64,000 nucleotides of DNA from the NCBI RefSeq assembly GCF_002838065.1, contig NZ_PIZU01000023.1:1-64000 (forward strand). The letters run 5' to 3'. This document shows positions 40,875 to 49,375 of the stretch, one piece after another. A program made the position numbers and the translations under genes. The stretch's first letter is position 1. Each line of letters begins with the position of its first letter. The DNA is from Mycobacterium hubeiense. GTDB taxonomy: Bacteria; Actinomycetota; Actinomycetes; Mycobacteriales; Mycobacteriaceae. The notes under the pieces were generated by a model. The model searched no databases. It saw nothing but the letters and a program-made list of their open reading frames with translations, and was not told where the DNA came from.

Positions 40875-41864
40875 ATGAGTGATCTGCGCGTCAAGGACCT
40901 GGTGGTCGAATACTCCAGCGGGGGATATGCAGTACGCCCCATCGACGGCCTGGACCTGGAGGTTGAGGCGGGCTCGTTGGCAATCCTGTTGGGCCCCAGC
41001 GGTTGTGGGAAGACAACGCTGTTGTCGTGCCTCGGCGGTATTCTGCGCCCGACGGCGGGCCGCATCGAATTCGGCGATATCGAAGTCACCGCCCTGGACC
41101 GTCGGGAGCTCTCGTCGTACCGGCGCAACACGGTCGGCATCGTGTTCCAGGCGTTCAACTTGGTGCCCAGCCTCACTGCGATCGAGAACGTTTCGGTGCC
41201 GATGTGGGCGGCGGGCATGTCCCGCGCGGCCGCGCGTCAACGCGCAGAGGAACTGCTGAGCCGGGTCGGGTTGGCAGACCGGTTGCGCCACCGTCCCGGT
41301 GACCTCAGCGGCGGTCAGCAGCAGCGGGTCGCAGTCGCGCGGGCGATCGCGCTCGACCCGCCCCTGGTGCTGGCCGACGAGCCAACCGCGCACCTGGATT
41401 TCATCCAGGTGGAAGAGGTGCTGCGGATCATCCGCGAGCTGGCCGACGATCACGTCGTCGTCGTCGCGACCCACGACACCCGGATCCTGCCGTTGGCCGA
41501 TCGGGTCGTCGAACTGGTTCCACATCTGGCCTCGACGGACCGGCCACCTGAAACCGTTTCGCTCACAGCAGGATCCGTGCTCTTCGAGCAGGGCACCATG
41601 GGCGATTTGATCTACATCGTGTCCGACGGCGAGCTGGAGATCGTGCGCGAACTGGCCAACGGGGGCGAGGAACTGCTCAAAATCGCCACTGCCGGTGACT
41701 ATTTCGGCGAGATCGGCACGCTGTTCGGCATGCCGCGCTCGGCCACGGTGCGCGCTCGCACGGACGCCACCGTGATCGGGTACACGGTGCAGGCGTTCCG
41801 TGAGCGGCTCGGTGCCACTGGTGTGCACGATGCCATCGAGCATCGTCCACTCGACCTGGATTGA
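40875..41864 (+). CDS. ABC ATPase fused to a cyclic-nucleotide-binding domain (Rv0073-like)
   Basis: A 329-residue protein. The N-terminal ATPase domain has Walker A GPSGCGKTT, Q-loop VFQAFNLVPSL, signature LSGGQQQRVAVARAIA, Walker B LVLADEPT and the switch His in VVATHDTR. From about residue 228 a second domain is cNMP-binding in type (GSVLFEQGTMGDLIYIVSDG, GDYFGEIGTLFGMPRSATVR). A cNMP-gated exporter would be unusual; the fusion is also present in the M. tuberculosis homologue by length (330). The partner permease ends 2 bases upstream. Confidence 0.9.
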   Translation: MSDLRVKDLVVEYSSGGYAVRPIDGLDLEVEAGSLAILLGPSGCGKTTLLSCLGGILRPTAGRIEFGDIEVTALDRRELSSYRRNTVGIVFQAFNLVPSLTAIENVSVPMWAAGMSRAAARQRAEELLSRVGLADRLRHRPGDLSGGQQQRVAVARAIALDPPLVLADEPTAHLDFIQVEEVLRIIRELADDHVVVVATHDTRILPLADRVVELVPHLASTDRPPETVSLTAGSVLFEQGTMGDLIYIVSDGELEIVRELANGGEELLKIATAGDYFGEIGTLFGMPRSATVRARTDATVIGYTVQAFRERLGATGVHDAIEHRPLDLD

Positions 41865-41873
41865 GCAATCCGG

Positions 41874-41892
41874 TTGATATCCGGTATATCAA
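41874..41892. repeat. Perfect inverted repeat after the ABC ATPase gene
   Basis: TTGATAT and ATATCAA form a 7-bp perfect inverted repeat around CCGGT, nine bases after the ABC ATPase stop. A second overlapping pair, GTTGAT at 41873 and ATCAAC at 41894, is nested around it. There is no U-tract, so it is a weak terminator candidate, and it could equally be a protein-binding site. Confidence 0.55.
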
Positions 41893-42245
41893 GATCAACT
41901 AGTTAGCCATACTGCGTCTCTTCGCCATGCGTGATCGGGAGTGCCGCCGGTATACCAGCGAATTCCCCAGATCTCGGACGGCTCGATATCCCATTTGCCA
42001 GTGGCGATATTCGAGCATGTCAATTGACATTCGTCGGTTTCAGCCCTTGACATTGGCCCGTCATCTGTCCAAGGATCGGTTACGTTCGGGGAACGATCAA
42101 CCGACGTTGATCGCATCCCTCGGGGGGTGGTGCCTGGGGAGGGCGGCATTGTTCAGTGGATTAGCTATGGCCGGTACGCGCGCGTCTCGTTGCTCGATTA
42201 CGGCAAACAGTTGCCATGGCGCAAAGCGATAACGAGGGGAATGAC
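41893..42245. other. Non-coding gap, relatively AT-rich
   Basis: About 350 bases without a convincing gene and visibly richer in A and T than the flanks. A minus-strand ORF at 41895-42149 ends in the sensible-looking EIWGIRWYTGGTPDHAWRR but has no ribosome site and no recognised family. The palindrome GTCAATTGAC lies near 42019-42028. I see no RNA gene. Confidence 0.4.
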
Positions 42246-42503
42246 GTGACTGATCAGGACGTGGCCGCCGAGCAGGACGAGCAGAAGACCGAAACCGTCG
42301 TCGCGGTAGACACCCGCGTTCGGGTCCACCCCGACACCGACAACGAGGTGCACGGTGTCGTCGTCGAGGATTTTGGGGACAGCGCCGGATATTCGGTGGA
42401 CATCGGTGAGAAGCACATCGCCAACGCCGCTCGTCGCTGGGCGGTCATGCTCGACAGCGGCACATTGGAATTCGTCGACAGCGACGACCTGGTGCCGGAG
42501 TAG
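42246..42503 (+). CDS. Small conserved hypothetical protein
   Basis: An 85-residue acidic protein. After a charged N-terminus (TDQDVAAEQDEQKTE) it has VAVDTRVRVHPDTDNEVHGV, VEDFGDSAGYSVDIGEKHI and a final DSDDLVPE, consistent with a small beta-barrel of KOW/SH3 type. The GTG at 42246 has GAGGGG six bases upstream; an in-frame ATG at 42216 would add ten residues without a good ribosome site. Function unknown. It converges with the next gene, with 3 bases between stops. Confidence 0.7.
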   Translation: MTDQDVAAEQDEQKTETVVAVDTRVRVHPDTDNEVHGVVVEDFGDSAGYSVDIGEKHIANAARRWAVMLDSGTLEFVDSDDLVPE

Positions 42504-42506
42504 CCC

Positions 42507-42746
42507 TTAAAGGATGCGGCGCGGTGAACGTCCCACTTCATACCCGGTGGGGAAGGACATCTCGATCACCCGTAGCTGATCGTTGGCCTTGGACTCCAGC
42601 TCCAGCACGACGCAGCTGTCGCCGACGACCTTGGACTCCAACACGGTGTAGTGCTGGCCGCCGCCGTTGATGTCGGTGATCGGGTCACCCGAACGGAGTG
42701 CCTCGACCGGCACGAGCTCCGGGGTTTTCGTATCGCGTGACTCCAC
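42507..42746 (-). CDS. Small conserved hypothetical protein
   Basis: A 79-residue protein: VESRDTKTPELVPVEALRSG, DPITDINGGGQHYTVLESKV, VGDSCVVLELESKAND and a C-terminal RRIL. The strand-rich pattern resembles small RNA- or ligand-binding barrels. The start is uncertain: GTG at 42746 is used here, and a TTG at 42764 would add six residues. It lies 57 bases downstream of the LLM oxidoreductase gene on the same strand. Confidence 0.62.
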   Translation of the reverse strand: MESRDTKTPELVPVEALRSGDPITDINGGGQHYTVLESKVVGDSCVVLELESKANDQLRVIEMSFPTGYEVGRSPRRIL

Positions 42747-42803
42747 GTCGGCAACCGTAGCCAATCGGCCGAGCGCGGTGGCCGATTTCGCGCGATCGAT
42801 CGG

Positions 42804-43664
42804 CTAGCGCAGTGCCGCCCCGAGCCTGCGCCACTGTTCGCGAGGGAAGACCGTCTGGTCGGCCAGCAGCACCTGGATGCACACGTGATCGGCGCCGGCG
42901 GCAACGTGCTCGTCGACTCGCCGTAGCACGGCCGCCTCGTCGCCCCACGCGATGATCGCGTCGAAGAGCCGATCACTCACCGTCGACACGTCCTCGGGCG
43001 AGAAGCCGGAGCGCAGCAGATTGTTGGCGTAGTTCGGAAGCGCCAGATAGGCGCGCAGCCAATCGGTCCCGATGGCGCGGGCCTCGTCGGCGTCGTCGGT
43101 GAGGATCACCGTCTGTTCCGGCAGCAGCAGCGGCCCGGCACCCAACACCTCGCGGGCCGTGTGGGTGTGATCGGGCGTGACGAGGTACGGGTGAGCGCCG
43201 CGTGACCGCGTCGCGGCCAACTCGAGCATCTTCGGCCCGAGCGCGGCGAGCACCCGCTGCTCGACCGGTACCGGCCGGGGAGCGGCGTCCAAACCGTCGA
43301 GGAACGCGCGGGTGGCCGCCAGCGGCCTGCGGTAGCGGCCCGGCTCGGCGGCATCGATCAGGGGCGCGTGGCTGACCCCGATGCCGAGCAGGAAACGCTC
43401 ACCGTGGCTGGCGGTCAGCGAGGCATGCGCGGCGGCGGCGTCGGCCGGCGTGTGCATCCAGAGGTTGAGGATGCCGGTCGCGACGACCGTCTGTTTGGTG
43501 GCCGACAGCAGGCGCTCCACGGCCGCAAGCACCGGTCCGCCGACGTCGGGAATCCACAGCGCCGAGAAGCCGAGTTCCTCCAACTCCGTGGCGGCGTCGG
43601 CGGATTCGGCCGGATCCCCGTACTCCAGCTGGGCGCTCCATACACCAACTCCCGAAAGGTCCAT
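42804..43664 (-). CDS. LLM-class F420-dependent oxidoreductase
   Basis: A 286-residue TIM-barrel protein of the luciferase-like monooxygenase class: LSGVGVWSAQLEYGDPAESA, LEELGFSALWIPDVGGPVL, GILNLWMHTPADAAAAHASL, FLLGIGVSHAPLI and GPKMLELAATRSRGAHPYLV. Mycobacteria carry dozens of these; many use coenzyme F420, others FMN. The spacing of these motifs fits the F420-type subgroup. GTG at 43670 is an alternative start two codons earlier. No substrate can be deduced. Confidence 0.87.
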   Translation of the reverse strand: MDLSGVGVWSAQLEYGDPAESADAATELEELGFSALWIPDVGGPVLAAVERLLSATKQTVVATGILNLWMHTPADAAAAHASLTASHGERFLLGIGVSHAPLIDAAEPGRYRRPLAATRAFLDGLDAAPRPVPVEQRVLAALGPKMLELAATRSRGAHPYLVTPDHTHTAREVLGAGPLLLPEQTVILTDDADEARAIGTDWLRAYLALPNYANNLLRSGFSPEDVSTVSDRLFDAIIAWGDEAAVLRRVDEHVAAGADHVCIQVLLADQTVFPREQWRRLGAALR

Positions 43665-43675
43665 AGCCACCGACT

Positions 43676-44275
43676 CTATCGGGGTGCCGGACCGGCGGAT
43701 TGTCCGCGCAGCTCGCGGTATTCGATCATCGGCTCGTGTTTGATGACCCGATCACCTGCGGTGACGAGAAGCTCAGTGGGGGAGACGGCATAGGTGACGC
43801 TGTAGTTGCGGGCGAGAAACCCACGCGGGGAAGCTGTTTGCGCCGCGGTGTGCAATGACGCCTCATCGCTCAACCGCACGCCGAAGTACTCGTAGGAGCC
43901 GCCCGGCTCGGCGCAGATCACCACCAGCGACCCTGCGGTGCGTCCGATGGCCGATGCCGTCTGCGACCCGTCACACCGCGCAGCGGAGTTCACGAAACCT
44001 CTGTCGTCGGTGGCGAAGGGCGACGCCGGCGCCGGCGGACGCGTCACCGGCGCCGGCGCGGGCAGTTGACGAGCGCCCGCCACCGCCGTCGAATCCTTGC
44101 CGGCCCACTTCATCAGGAGTCCGGTGACAAGCCCCACTGCCACCAGGAGCACGGCCGTTCCTGCGACCTTGAGGGGGGATACCCGGCTGCGCGCACGCTG
44201 TTTTCGATGACGGCCTCGTGTTCGAAGTTGAGGTGGCGAAGACGCTGGGTAGGTGACCAAGGCCGCTCCCGTCAT
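43676..44275 (-). CDS. Membrane-anchored conserved protein
   Basis: A 199-residue protein. A basic cytoplasmic stretch (TRGRHRKQRARSRVSPLK) leads to a single transmembrane helix, VAGTAVLLVAVGLVTGLLM near residues 37-55. A Pro-rich linker follows, then an extracytoplasmic domain with GRTAGSLVVICAEPGGSYEY and VRLSDEASLHTAAQT. Two Cys (AARCDG and VICAEP) could pair. The ATG at 44275 is preferred to the longer open frame. The layout is typical of small mycobacterial envelope proteins; function unknown. It follows the LLM gene in reverse order, 12 bases away. Confidence 0.72.
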   Translation of the reverse strand: MTGAALVTYPASSPPQLRTRGRHRKQRARSRVSPLKVAGTAVLLVAVGLVTGLLMKWAGKDSTAVAGARQLPAPAPVTRPPAPASPFATDDRGFVNSAARCDGSQTASAIGRTAGSLVVICAEPGGSYEYFGVRLSDEASLHTAAQTASPRGFLARNYSVTYAVSPTELLVTAGDRVIKHEPMIEYRELRGQSAGPAPR

Positions 44276-44467
44276 GGCACAGTCATGCACAGGTTGGTAG
44301 GAATCACTCTCGGCGCGAGTTTCTTCATTTTGCACGAACGGCCCCGAATCAATGCGGGCCCCTGCGGAATTCGTTCGTCGAGTACTTTTCACGCGCGTCC
44401 AGCCGCATTTGCCCACCGCCGCCTTCGTCAAGGCGACGAAGCCTGCCGGGCCTTGCTGAGTTGATCG

Positions 44468-45214
44468 TCAGGCGGGCACGACGACGGTGAGTTGCGTGCC
44501 TCGGCGTTCCACCCGCATGCCGGCGCGACGAGCGATCGCGGCCACCGCTGCCGCGTCGTTCGGCTCAGACCGGCTCGAGGCGAGGGCCCGGGCGAGCCGT
44601 CCCTTGTGAGCCTTGTTGAAGTGACTGACCACCGTCCGCCGACCATCGGGGTGCTCGGCGAGCACCTGCACGTCGACGGCGCCGGGCACCCTGCCGAGCG
44701 CCACGTACGAACCGGAACGCAAGTCGACGACCAATTGACTCGCCGCGATCTCGGCCAGCACCGGTTCGAGCAGCGGCCGCCATCGTGCGGGCAGTCCCGG
44801 CTGCCCCGGCAGCTTCGACGTCGCCGACAGCCGGTAGGCGGGTACGGCGTCGTCGGCACGCAGCAAGCCGAACAATGCCGATGCGATCGCGAGGCGGGCG
44901 TGGGCCCGCGAAGCCGTTGCGCCACGCAACGATTCGATGTCGAGGGCGTCGTAGAGCACCCCGGAGTAGCGCTGGATCGCGGGCATCGTCGGTGCACTGC
45001 GAAGCGCCGCGTTGCGGTCGATCTCGGCATCCTGAGACGCCGAGATTCCCAGGGCCCGACGTGCGGCCGGGCGGTCGGCGGCCAGGTCGACGAGTTCATC
45101 GATCAGCGCGGCACGCATCGGACCGAGCGAGGGTGAACTCAGCGACTCCAGCCGCAACGGCGGTCCGTCGCCGCCGGGCTGTTTGGTCTCCGACGGCGGC
45201 AGCAGCACGAGCAC
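44468..45214 (-). CDS. YaaA family peroxide stress protein (DUF328)
   Basis: A 248-residue protein with the family hallmark start VLLPPSETKQPGGDGPPL and SAPTMPAIQRYSGVLYDALD, LLRADDAVPAYRLS, VVDLRSGSYVALG, VSHFNKAHKGRLARAL. YaaA in E. coli lowers intracellular free iron during hydrogen peroxide stress and binds DNA. The gene is upstream of the lipoprotein at 45225-45671 with 10 bases between them. A role in peroxide or iron stress fits nearby siderophore genes only loosely. Confidence 0.88.
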   Translation of the reverse strand: MLVLLPPSETKQPGGDGPPLRLESLSSPSLGPMRAALIDELVDLAADRPAARRALGISASQDAEIDRNAALRSAPTMPAIQRYSGVLYDALDIESLRGATASRAHARLAIASALFGLLRADDAVPAYRLSATSKLPGQPGLPARWRPLLEPVLAEIAASQLVVDLRSGSYVALGRVPGAVDVQVLAEHPDGRRTVVSHFNKAHKGRLARALASSRSEPNDAAAVAAIARRAGMRVERRGTQLTVVVPA

Positions 45215-45224
45215 GGCGGAGAGG

Positions 45225-45671
45225 TTAGCCGGTCGCCGGATCCATCATCGAATAGCAGCGCCGGGTGTTGGTGAGGATGAGCACGCCCGAGACCGTCTCG
45301 GCAGCGACGTCGGGGAACTCGAAAAGCCGCAAGCCGTCGTGCGGGCCGATCCGCTCGGTCTTGGCCCGGTCGACGCCGCTCTTCGTGCGGACCAACACGG
45401 TGACGACGTCGGCGTGGTCGCTCCAGACGGTGACGAGAGTGCCGCCGTCGCTGACGTCACGTCCCCACGCGTCCGTCGGCGGGCACGCCGGATTGCCCTC
45501 ACGATCCGGGGGCAGGAGAACCTCGGCGGGCGTCGGCCTGGCGGCGGCGTCAGCCGCGGCGACCGCGGCGATGGTGGTCTTGCCCGTGGCAGGCACAGGT
45601 TCGTCGGCGCGATGACCGCAACCCGCTAAGAGCAGCGCCACCGCACACATCGCAGCAACGCGAACGCACAT
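45225..45671 (-). CDS. Putative lipoprotein
   Basis: A 148-residue protein with a lipoprotein signal peptide, VAAMCAVALLLAGCGH, the lipid-bearing Cys near residue 18 in LLAGC. The mature part has a Thr/Ala-rich linker, PPDREGNPACPPTDAWGRDV, SDGGTLVTVWSDHADVVTVL and a terminal ILTNTRRCYSMM. The two Cys in the mature domain could form a disulfide. No family recognised. It is likely anchored in the periplasm and cotranscribed with the YaaA gene. Confidence 0.78.
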   Translation of the reverse strand: MCVRVAAMCAVALLLAGCGHRADEPVPATGKTTIAAVAAADAAARPTPAEVLLPPDREGNPACPPTDAWGRDVSDGGTLVTVWSDHADVVTVLVRTKSGVDRAKTERIGPHDGLRLFEFPDVAAETVSGVLILTNTRRCYSMMDPATG

Positions 45672-45791
45672 TTCCTGCCTTCCGTGCGCCCTTCTACGTC
45701 TCCATAACCCAGATTACGGTCGGGCAAACCTGTGCGCAGGAATTTCGTAGATATTGACGGGGGTGTCCTTTTTATAGGCCGTGATCTGCCC

Positions 45792-45814
45792 CTCACCGTG
45801 GGATTACTGGTGAG
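45792..45814. repeat. Inverted repeat upstream of mmpS
   Basis: CTCACC and GGTGAG form a 6-bp inverted repeat with an 11-base loop, in the non-coding region between the lipoprotein start and mmpS. It could be an operator or a small hairpin in the mmpS leader. Confidence 0.4.
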
Positions 45815-45849
45815 TCAGCCCACAGCTAAACGCCGAGGGAGGGGGCGAC

Positions 45850-45930
45850 ATGGATAAGTTAAATGCACTAATCTATGGCGACGGCAAGGGCCGGAGGAGG
45901 CGCATGGCGCCGGCCTCCGCCCGGGACTGA
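45850..45930 (+). CDS. Possible 26-codon leader ORF before mmpS
   Basis: ATG at 45850 is preceded by GGAGGGGG at four to five bases, the best ribosome site in the region and better than that of mmpS. It encodes MDKLNALIYGDGKGRRRRMA followed by six residues and a TGA. It ends 35 bases before mmpS. It may be a translated leader peptide, perhaps regulating mmpS-mmpL, or chance. Confidence 0.4.
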   Translation: MDKLNALIYGDGKGRRRRMAPASARD

Positions 45931-45965
45931 TCAGATAGCGAACGTCGACGGTTGCGGGGAATGCG

Positions 45966-46394
45966 GTGTTGAAAGTCTTCAGGCGAGCGTGGATACCGCT
46001 CGTCATCGTGGTAGTGGTCCTGATCGCGGGCTTCACCGTTCAGCGGATACGCACCTTCTTCGCCGCCAACCCCATCACCGTGACCCCCAAGGTCTTCGCT
46101 GACGACCCCGAACCGTTCGATCCCAAGGTCGTCAAATACGAGATTTTCGGCGACGGCAGCTACGCCAACATCAACTACCTGGATCTCGACGCGAAGCCGC
46201 AACGGCTGGACGGCGCCGCGATTCCGTGGTCGCTGACGCTGGAGACGACGGCGCCGTCGGCGGCCCCGAACATCGTGGCGCAGGGTGACAGCAGTTCGAT
46301 CACCTGCCGCATCACCGTCGACGACGAAGTGAAGGACGAGAGGACCGCAACCGGCGTGAACGCCCTGACCTTTTGCTTTGTGAGGTCCGCATGA
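45966..46394 (+). CDS. mmpS: MmpS family membrane protein
   Basis: A 142-residue accessory of an RND transporter. A cytoplasmic basic start (LKVFRRAWIP) leads into one transmembrane helix, LVIVVVVLIAGFTVQRI, then the periplasmic beta-sandwich domain with YEIFGDGSYANINYLDLD, WSLTLETTAPS and the disulfide-type Cys pair CRITVDD and LTFCFV. It starts with GTG and its end overlaps mmpL by 4 bases (ATGA), so the two are translationally coupled. Homologues MmpS4 and MmpS5 export siderophores with their MmpL. Confidence 0.92.
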   Translation: MLKVFRRAWIPLVIVVVVLIAGFTVQRIRTFFAANPITVTPKVFADDPEPFDPKVVKYEIFGDGSYANINYLDLDAKPQRLDGAAIPWSLTLETTAPSAAPNIVAQGDSSSITCRITVDDEVKDERTATGVNALTFCFVRSA

Positions 46395-49297
46395 GCGTGC
46401 CCGTGACAGACGCGCCGACCGACGCGTTCCCGCCCGCCCGGCACGCGAAGCGTCCGTTCATCCCGCGGACCATCCGCACGTTTGCGGTGCCGATCATCTT
46501 GGGCTGGATCGCCCTCATTGCCGTCCTGAATGTCGTTGTGCCCCAGCTGGAAGCGGTCGGGGAGATGCGCGCGGTGTCGATGAGCCCCGACGAGGCGCCG
46601 TCGATGATCGCGATGAAGCGCGTGGGCCAGGTGTTCGAGGAATACGACTCGGACAGCTCGATCATGATTGTCCTCGAGGGTCAAGAGCCCCTGGGGGACG
46701 CCGCGCATGCGTTCTACGACGACATGGTCGACAAGCTCGAGGCCGACACCAAGCACGTGCAGAGCGTGCAGGACATGTGGAGCGACCCGCTGACCGCCAC
46801 CGGGTCGCAGAGCAATGACGGCAAAGCCGCCTACGTGCAGGTGTACCTGTCCGGCAACCAGGGCGAGGCGCTGGCCAACGAATCGGTGAAGGCCGTCCAG
46901 GAGATCGTGGACGGGCTCGAGGCGCCGCCGGGTGTCAAGGCCTACGTGACCGGACCGGCGGCGCTGGCCGCGGATCAGCACATCGCGGGCGACCGAAGCC
47001 TGCGGATGATCGAGGCGGTCACCTTCACGGTGATCATCGTCATGCTGTTGATGGTGTACCGGTCGGTCATCACGGTGCTGCTGACCCTGGTGATGGTCGT
47101 CATGCAGTTGATGGCCGCCCGCGGCGTGGTCGCGTTCCTCGGCTACTACGAGATCATTGGGCTGTCGACCTTCGCGACCAACCTGTTGGTGACGCTGGCG
47201 ATCGCGGCCGCCACCGACTACGCGATCTTCCTGACAGGCCGATATCAGGAGGCCCGAGGCACGGGCGAGGACCGAGAATCGGCCTACTACACCATGTTTC
47301 ACGGCACCGCGCATGTGGTGTTGGGTTCGGGTCTGACCATCGCCGGCGCCACCTTCTGCCTGAGTTTCACCCGGCTGCCGTACTTCCAGACGCTGGGCGT
47401 GCCGCTGGCCATCGGCATGGTCGTCGGCGTGCTCGCCGCGCTGACGCTGGGTCCTGCGATCATCAGCGTGGCCAGCCGCTTCGGCAACGTGTTGGAACCC
47501 AAGCGGCAGATGCGCGTTCGGGGTTGGCGCAAGGTCGGCGCCGCGTGCGTGCGGTGGCCCGGCGCCATTCTCGTCGGCACGATCGCGTTGTCACTGGTCG
47601 GCCTGCTGACGCTGCCGGGCTACATGACCAACTACAACGACCGCAACTATCTGCCACCCGATCTGCCGGCGCAGCAGGGCTACGCGGCCGCGGACCGGCA
47701 CTTCTCGCAGGCCCGGATGAACCCGGAACTGCTGCTGGTCGAAAGCGACCACGACCTGCGCAACTCGTCGGACTTCCTCGTCATCAACAAGATTGCCAAG
47801 GCTGTCTTCGCAGTCCCGGGAATCTCTCGCGTGCAAGCCATTACGCGGCCGGACGGAAAACCGATCGAGCACACCTCGATCCCGTTCCAGATCAGCATGC
47901 AGGGCACCACCCAGAAGATGACCGAGAAGTACAACCAGGACCTCACGGCCAACATGCTCAAGCAGGCCGATGAGATGACGAAGACCATCGAGAACATGGA
48001 GCGGATGAACGCGCTGACCGTCCAGATGGCGGCGACCACCCACTCCATGGTCACCAAGATGAAGGACATGACGCTTGACGTCGCCGAATTGCGGGACCAC
48101 ATCGCCGATTTCGACGACTTCTTCCGTCCGATCCGCAACTACTTCTACTGGGAACCGCACTGCTTCAACATTCCGGTGTGCTGGGCGCTGCGGTCGGTGT
48201 TCGACACCCTCGACGGCATCAACACGATGACTGACGACATCCAGAACCTGCTGCCGGACATGGAGCGCCTCGACACGCTCATGCCTCAGTTGGTCACGCT
48301 GATGCCGCCGATGATCGAGACGATGAAGACCATGCGCACGATGATGCTGAACATGTATTCCACCCAAAAGGGAATGCAGGCTCAGATGTCGGAGATGCAG
48401 GAGAACTCCGAGGCGATGGGCGAGGCCTTCGACGCGTCGATGAACGACGACTCGTTCTATCTGCCACCGGGAGTCTTCGAGAACGAAGACTTCAAGCGCG
48501 GCATGGAGAACTTCATCTCGCCGGATGGCAAGTCGGTGCGCTTCATCATCAGCCATGAGGGCGATCCGATGACGCCGGAGGGCATCGCACGCATCGACCA
48601 GATCAAGAACGCGGCCAAGGAAGCCATCAAGGGCACGCCGCTGGAAGGATCCAAGGTCTACCTCGCGGGTACGGCGTCGGTCTACAAGGACATGTCCGAC
48701 GGCAACACCTATGACCTGTTGATCGCCGCAATCGCTTCGCTCACATTGATTTTCATCATCATGCTGCTCATCACGCGAAGCGTGGTGGCGTCCGCGGTGA
48801 TCGTCGGCACGGTGGTGTTGAGCCTGGGCGCGTCGTTCGGTCTCTCGGTGCTCATCTGGCAGCACATCATCGGCATCGAATTGCACTGGATGGTGATGGC
48901 GATGTCGGTGATCATCCTGTTGGCCGTCGGCGCGGACTACAACCTGTTGTTGGTGTCGCGGCTCAAGGAGGAGATCCACGCCGGCATCAACACCGGCATT
49001 ATCCGCGCGATGGGCGGTAGCGGATCGGTGGTGAACGCGGCCGGCCTGGTGTTTGCGTTCACGATGATGTCGATGGCCGTCAGTGAACTGACCGTGATCG
49101 GTCAGGTCGGTACGACTATTGGCCTGGGTCTGCTGTTCGACACCCTGGTGGTGCGGGCCTTCATGACGCCGTCGATCGCGGCGCTGATGGGGAAGTGGTT
49201 CTGGTGGCCGCAGCGCGTGCGCCAGCGTCCGGTGCCCTCACCGTGGCCGTCGCCGTCGCCGAGGCCGGCTCAAGAGGACGAGTTCAGCCCGGTCTGA
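46391..49297 (+). CDS. mmpL: MmpL4/5-type RND transporter
   Basis: A 968-residue RND permease with 12 predicted helices in two halves. Proton-relay features include AIAAATDYAIFLTGRYQEAR in the first half and LLAVGADYNLLLVSRLKEEI in the second. The second extracytoplasmic region holds a long coiled-coil hairpin rich in Met and Gln (about residues 510-700), as in MmpL4/5. Size matches M. tuberculosis MmpL4 (967) and MmpL5 (964), which export mycobactins and some drugs. It has a Pro-rich C-terminal tail and is followed by a rho-independent terminator. Confidence 0.92.
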   Translation: MSVPVTDAPTDAFPPARHAKRPFIPRTIRTFAVPIILGWIALIAVLNVVVPQLEAVGEMRAVSMSPDEAPSMIAMKRVGQVFEEYDSDSSIMIVLEGQEPLGDAAHAFYDDMVDKLEADTKHVQSVQDMWSDPLTATGSQSNDGKAAYVQVYLSGNQGEALANESVKAVQEIVDGLEAPPGVKAYVTGPAALAADQHIAGDRSLRMIEAVTFTVIIVMLLMVYRSVITVLLTLVMVVMQLMAARGVVAFLGYYEIIGLSTFATNLLVTLAIAAATDYAIFLTGRYQEARGTGEDRESAYYTMFHGTAHVVLGSGLTIAGATFCLSFTRLPYFQTLGVPLAIGMVVGVLAALTLGPAIISVASRFGNVLEPKRQMRVRGWRKVGAACVRWPGAILVGTIALSLVGLLTLPGYMTNYNDRNYLPPDLPAQQGYAAADRHFSQARMNPELLLVESDHDLRNSSDFLVINKIAKAVFAVPGISRVQAITRPDGKPIEHTSIPFQISMQGTTQKMTEKYNQDLTANMLKQADEMTKTIENMERMNALTVQMAATTHSMVTKMKDMTLDVAELRDHIADFDDFFRPIRNYFYWEPHCFNIPVCWALRSVFDTLDGINTMTDDIQNLLPDMERLDTLMPQLVTLMPPMIETMKTMRTMMLNMYSTQKGMQAQMSEMQENSEAMGEAFDASMNDDSFYLPPGVFENEDFKRGMENFISPDGKSVRFIISHEGDPMTPEGIARIDQIKNAAKEAIKGTPLEGSKVYLAGTASVYKDMSDGNTYDLLIAAIASLTLIFIIMLLITRSVVASAVIVGTVVLSLGASFGLSVLIWQHIIGIELHWMVMAMSVIILLAVGADYNLLLVSRLKEEIHAGINTGIIRAMGGSGSVVNAAGLVFAFTMMSMAVSELTVIGQVGTTIGLGLLFDTLVVRAFMTPSIAALMGKWFWWPQRVRQRPVPSPWPSPSPRPAQEDEFSPV

Positions 49298-49317
49298 GCA
49301 CGCCGCGATAACGAAAC

Positions 49318-49361
49318 GTCCGCCCCGCCTTCAGAGTTCTGAGGACGGGGCGGACATTTTT
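49318..49361 (+). terminator. Rho-independent terminator after mmpL
   Basis: A 10-bp perfect stem of GTCCGCCCCG and CGGGGCGGAC encloses an 18-base inner loop (itself partly paired) and is followed by ATTTTTG. It sits between the convergent mmpL and DUF5078 genes and would end mmpL transcripts; on the other strand there is no T-run. Confidence 0.85.
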
Positions 49362-49375
49362 GTGTCCGAGAGCGC

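Noticed and set aside
41895..42149. Minus-strand ORF of 84 codons
   Set aside because: It has no ribosome site and no recognised family; kept only as a note in the gap entry.
45853..45880. Possible IdeR box in front of mmpS
   Set aside because: The sequence shows about half of the consensus in any alignment and overlaps the leader ORF; too weak.
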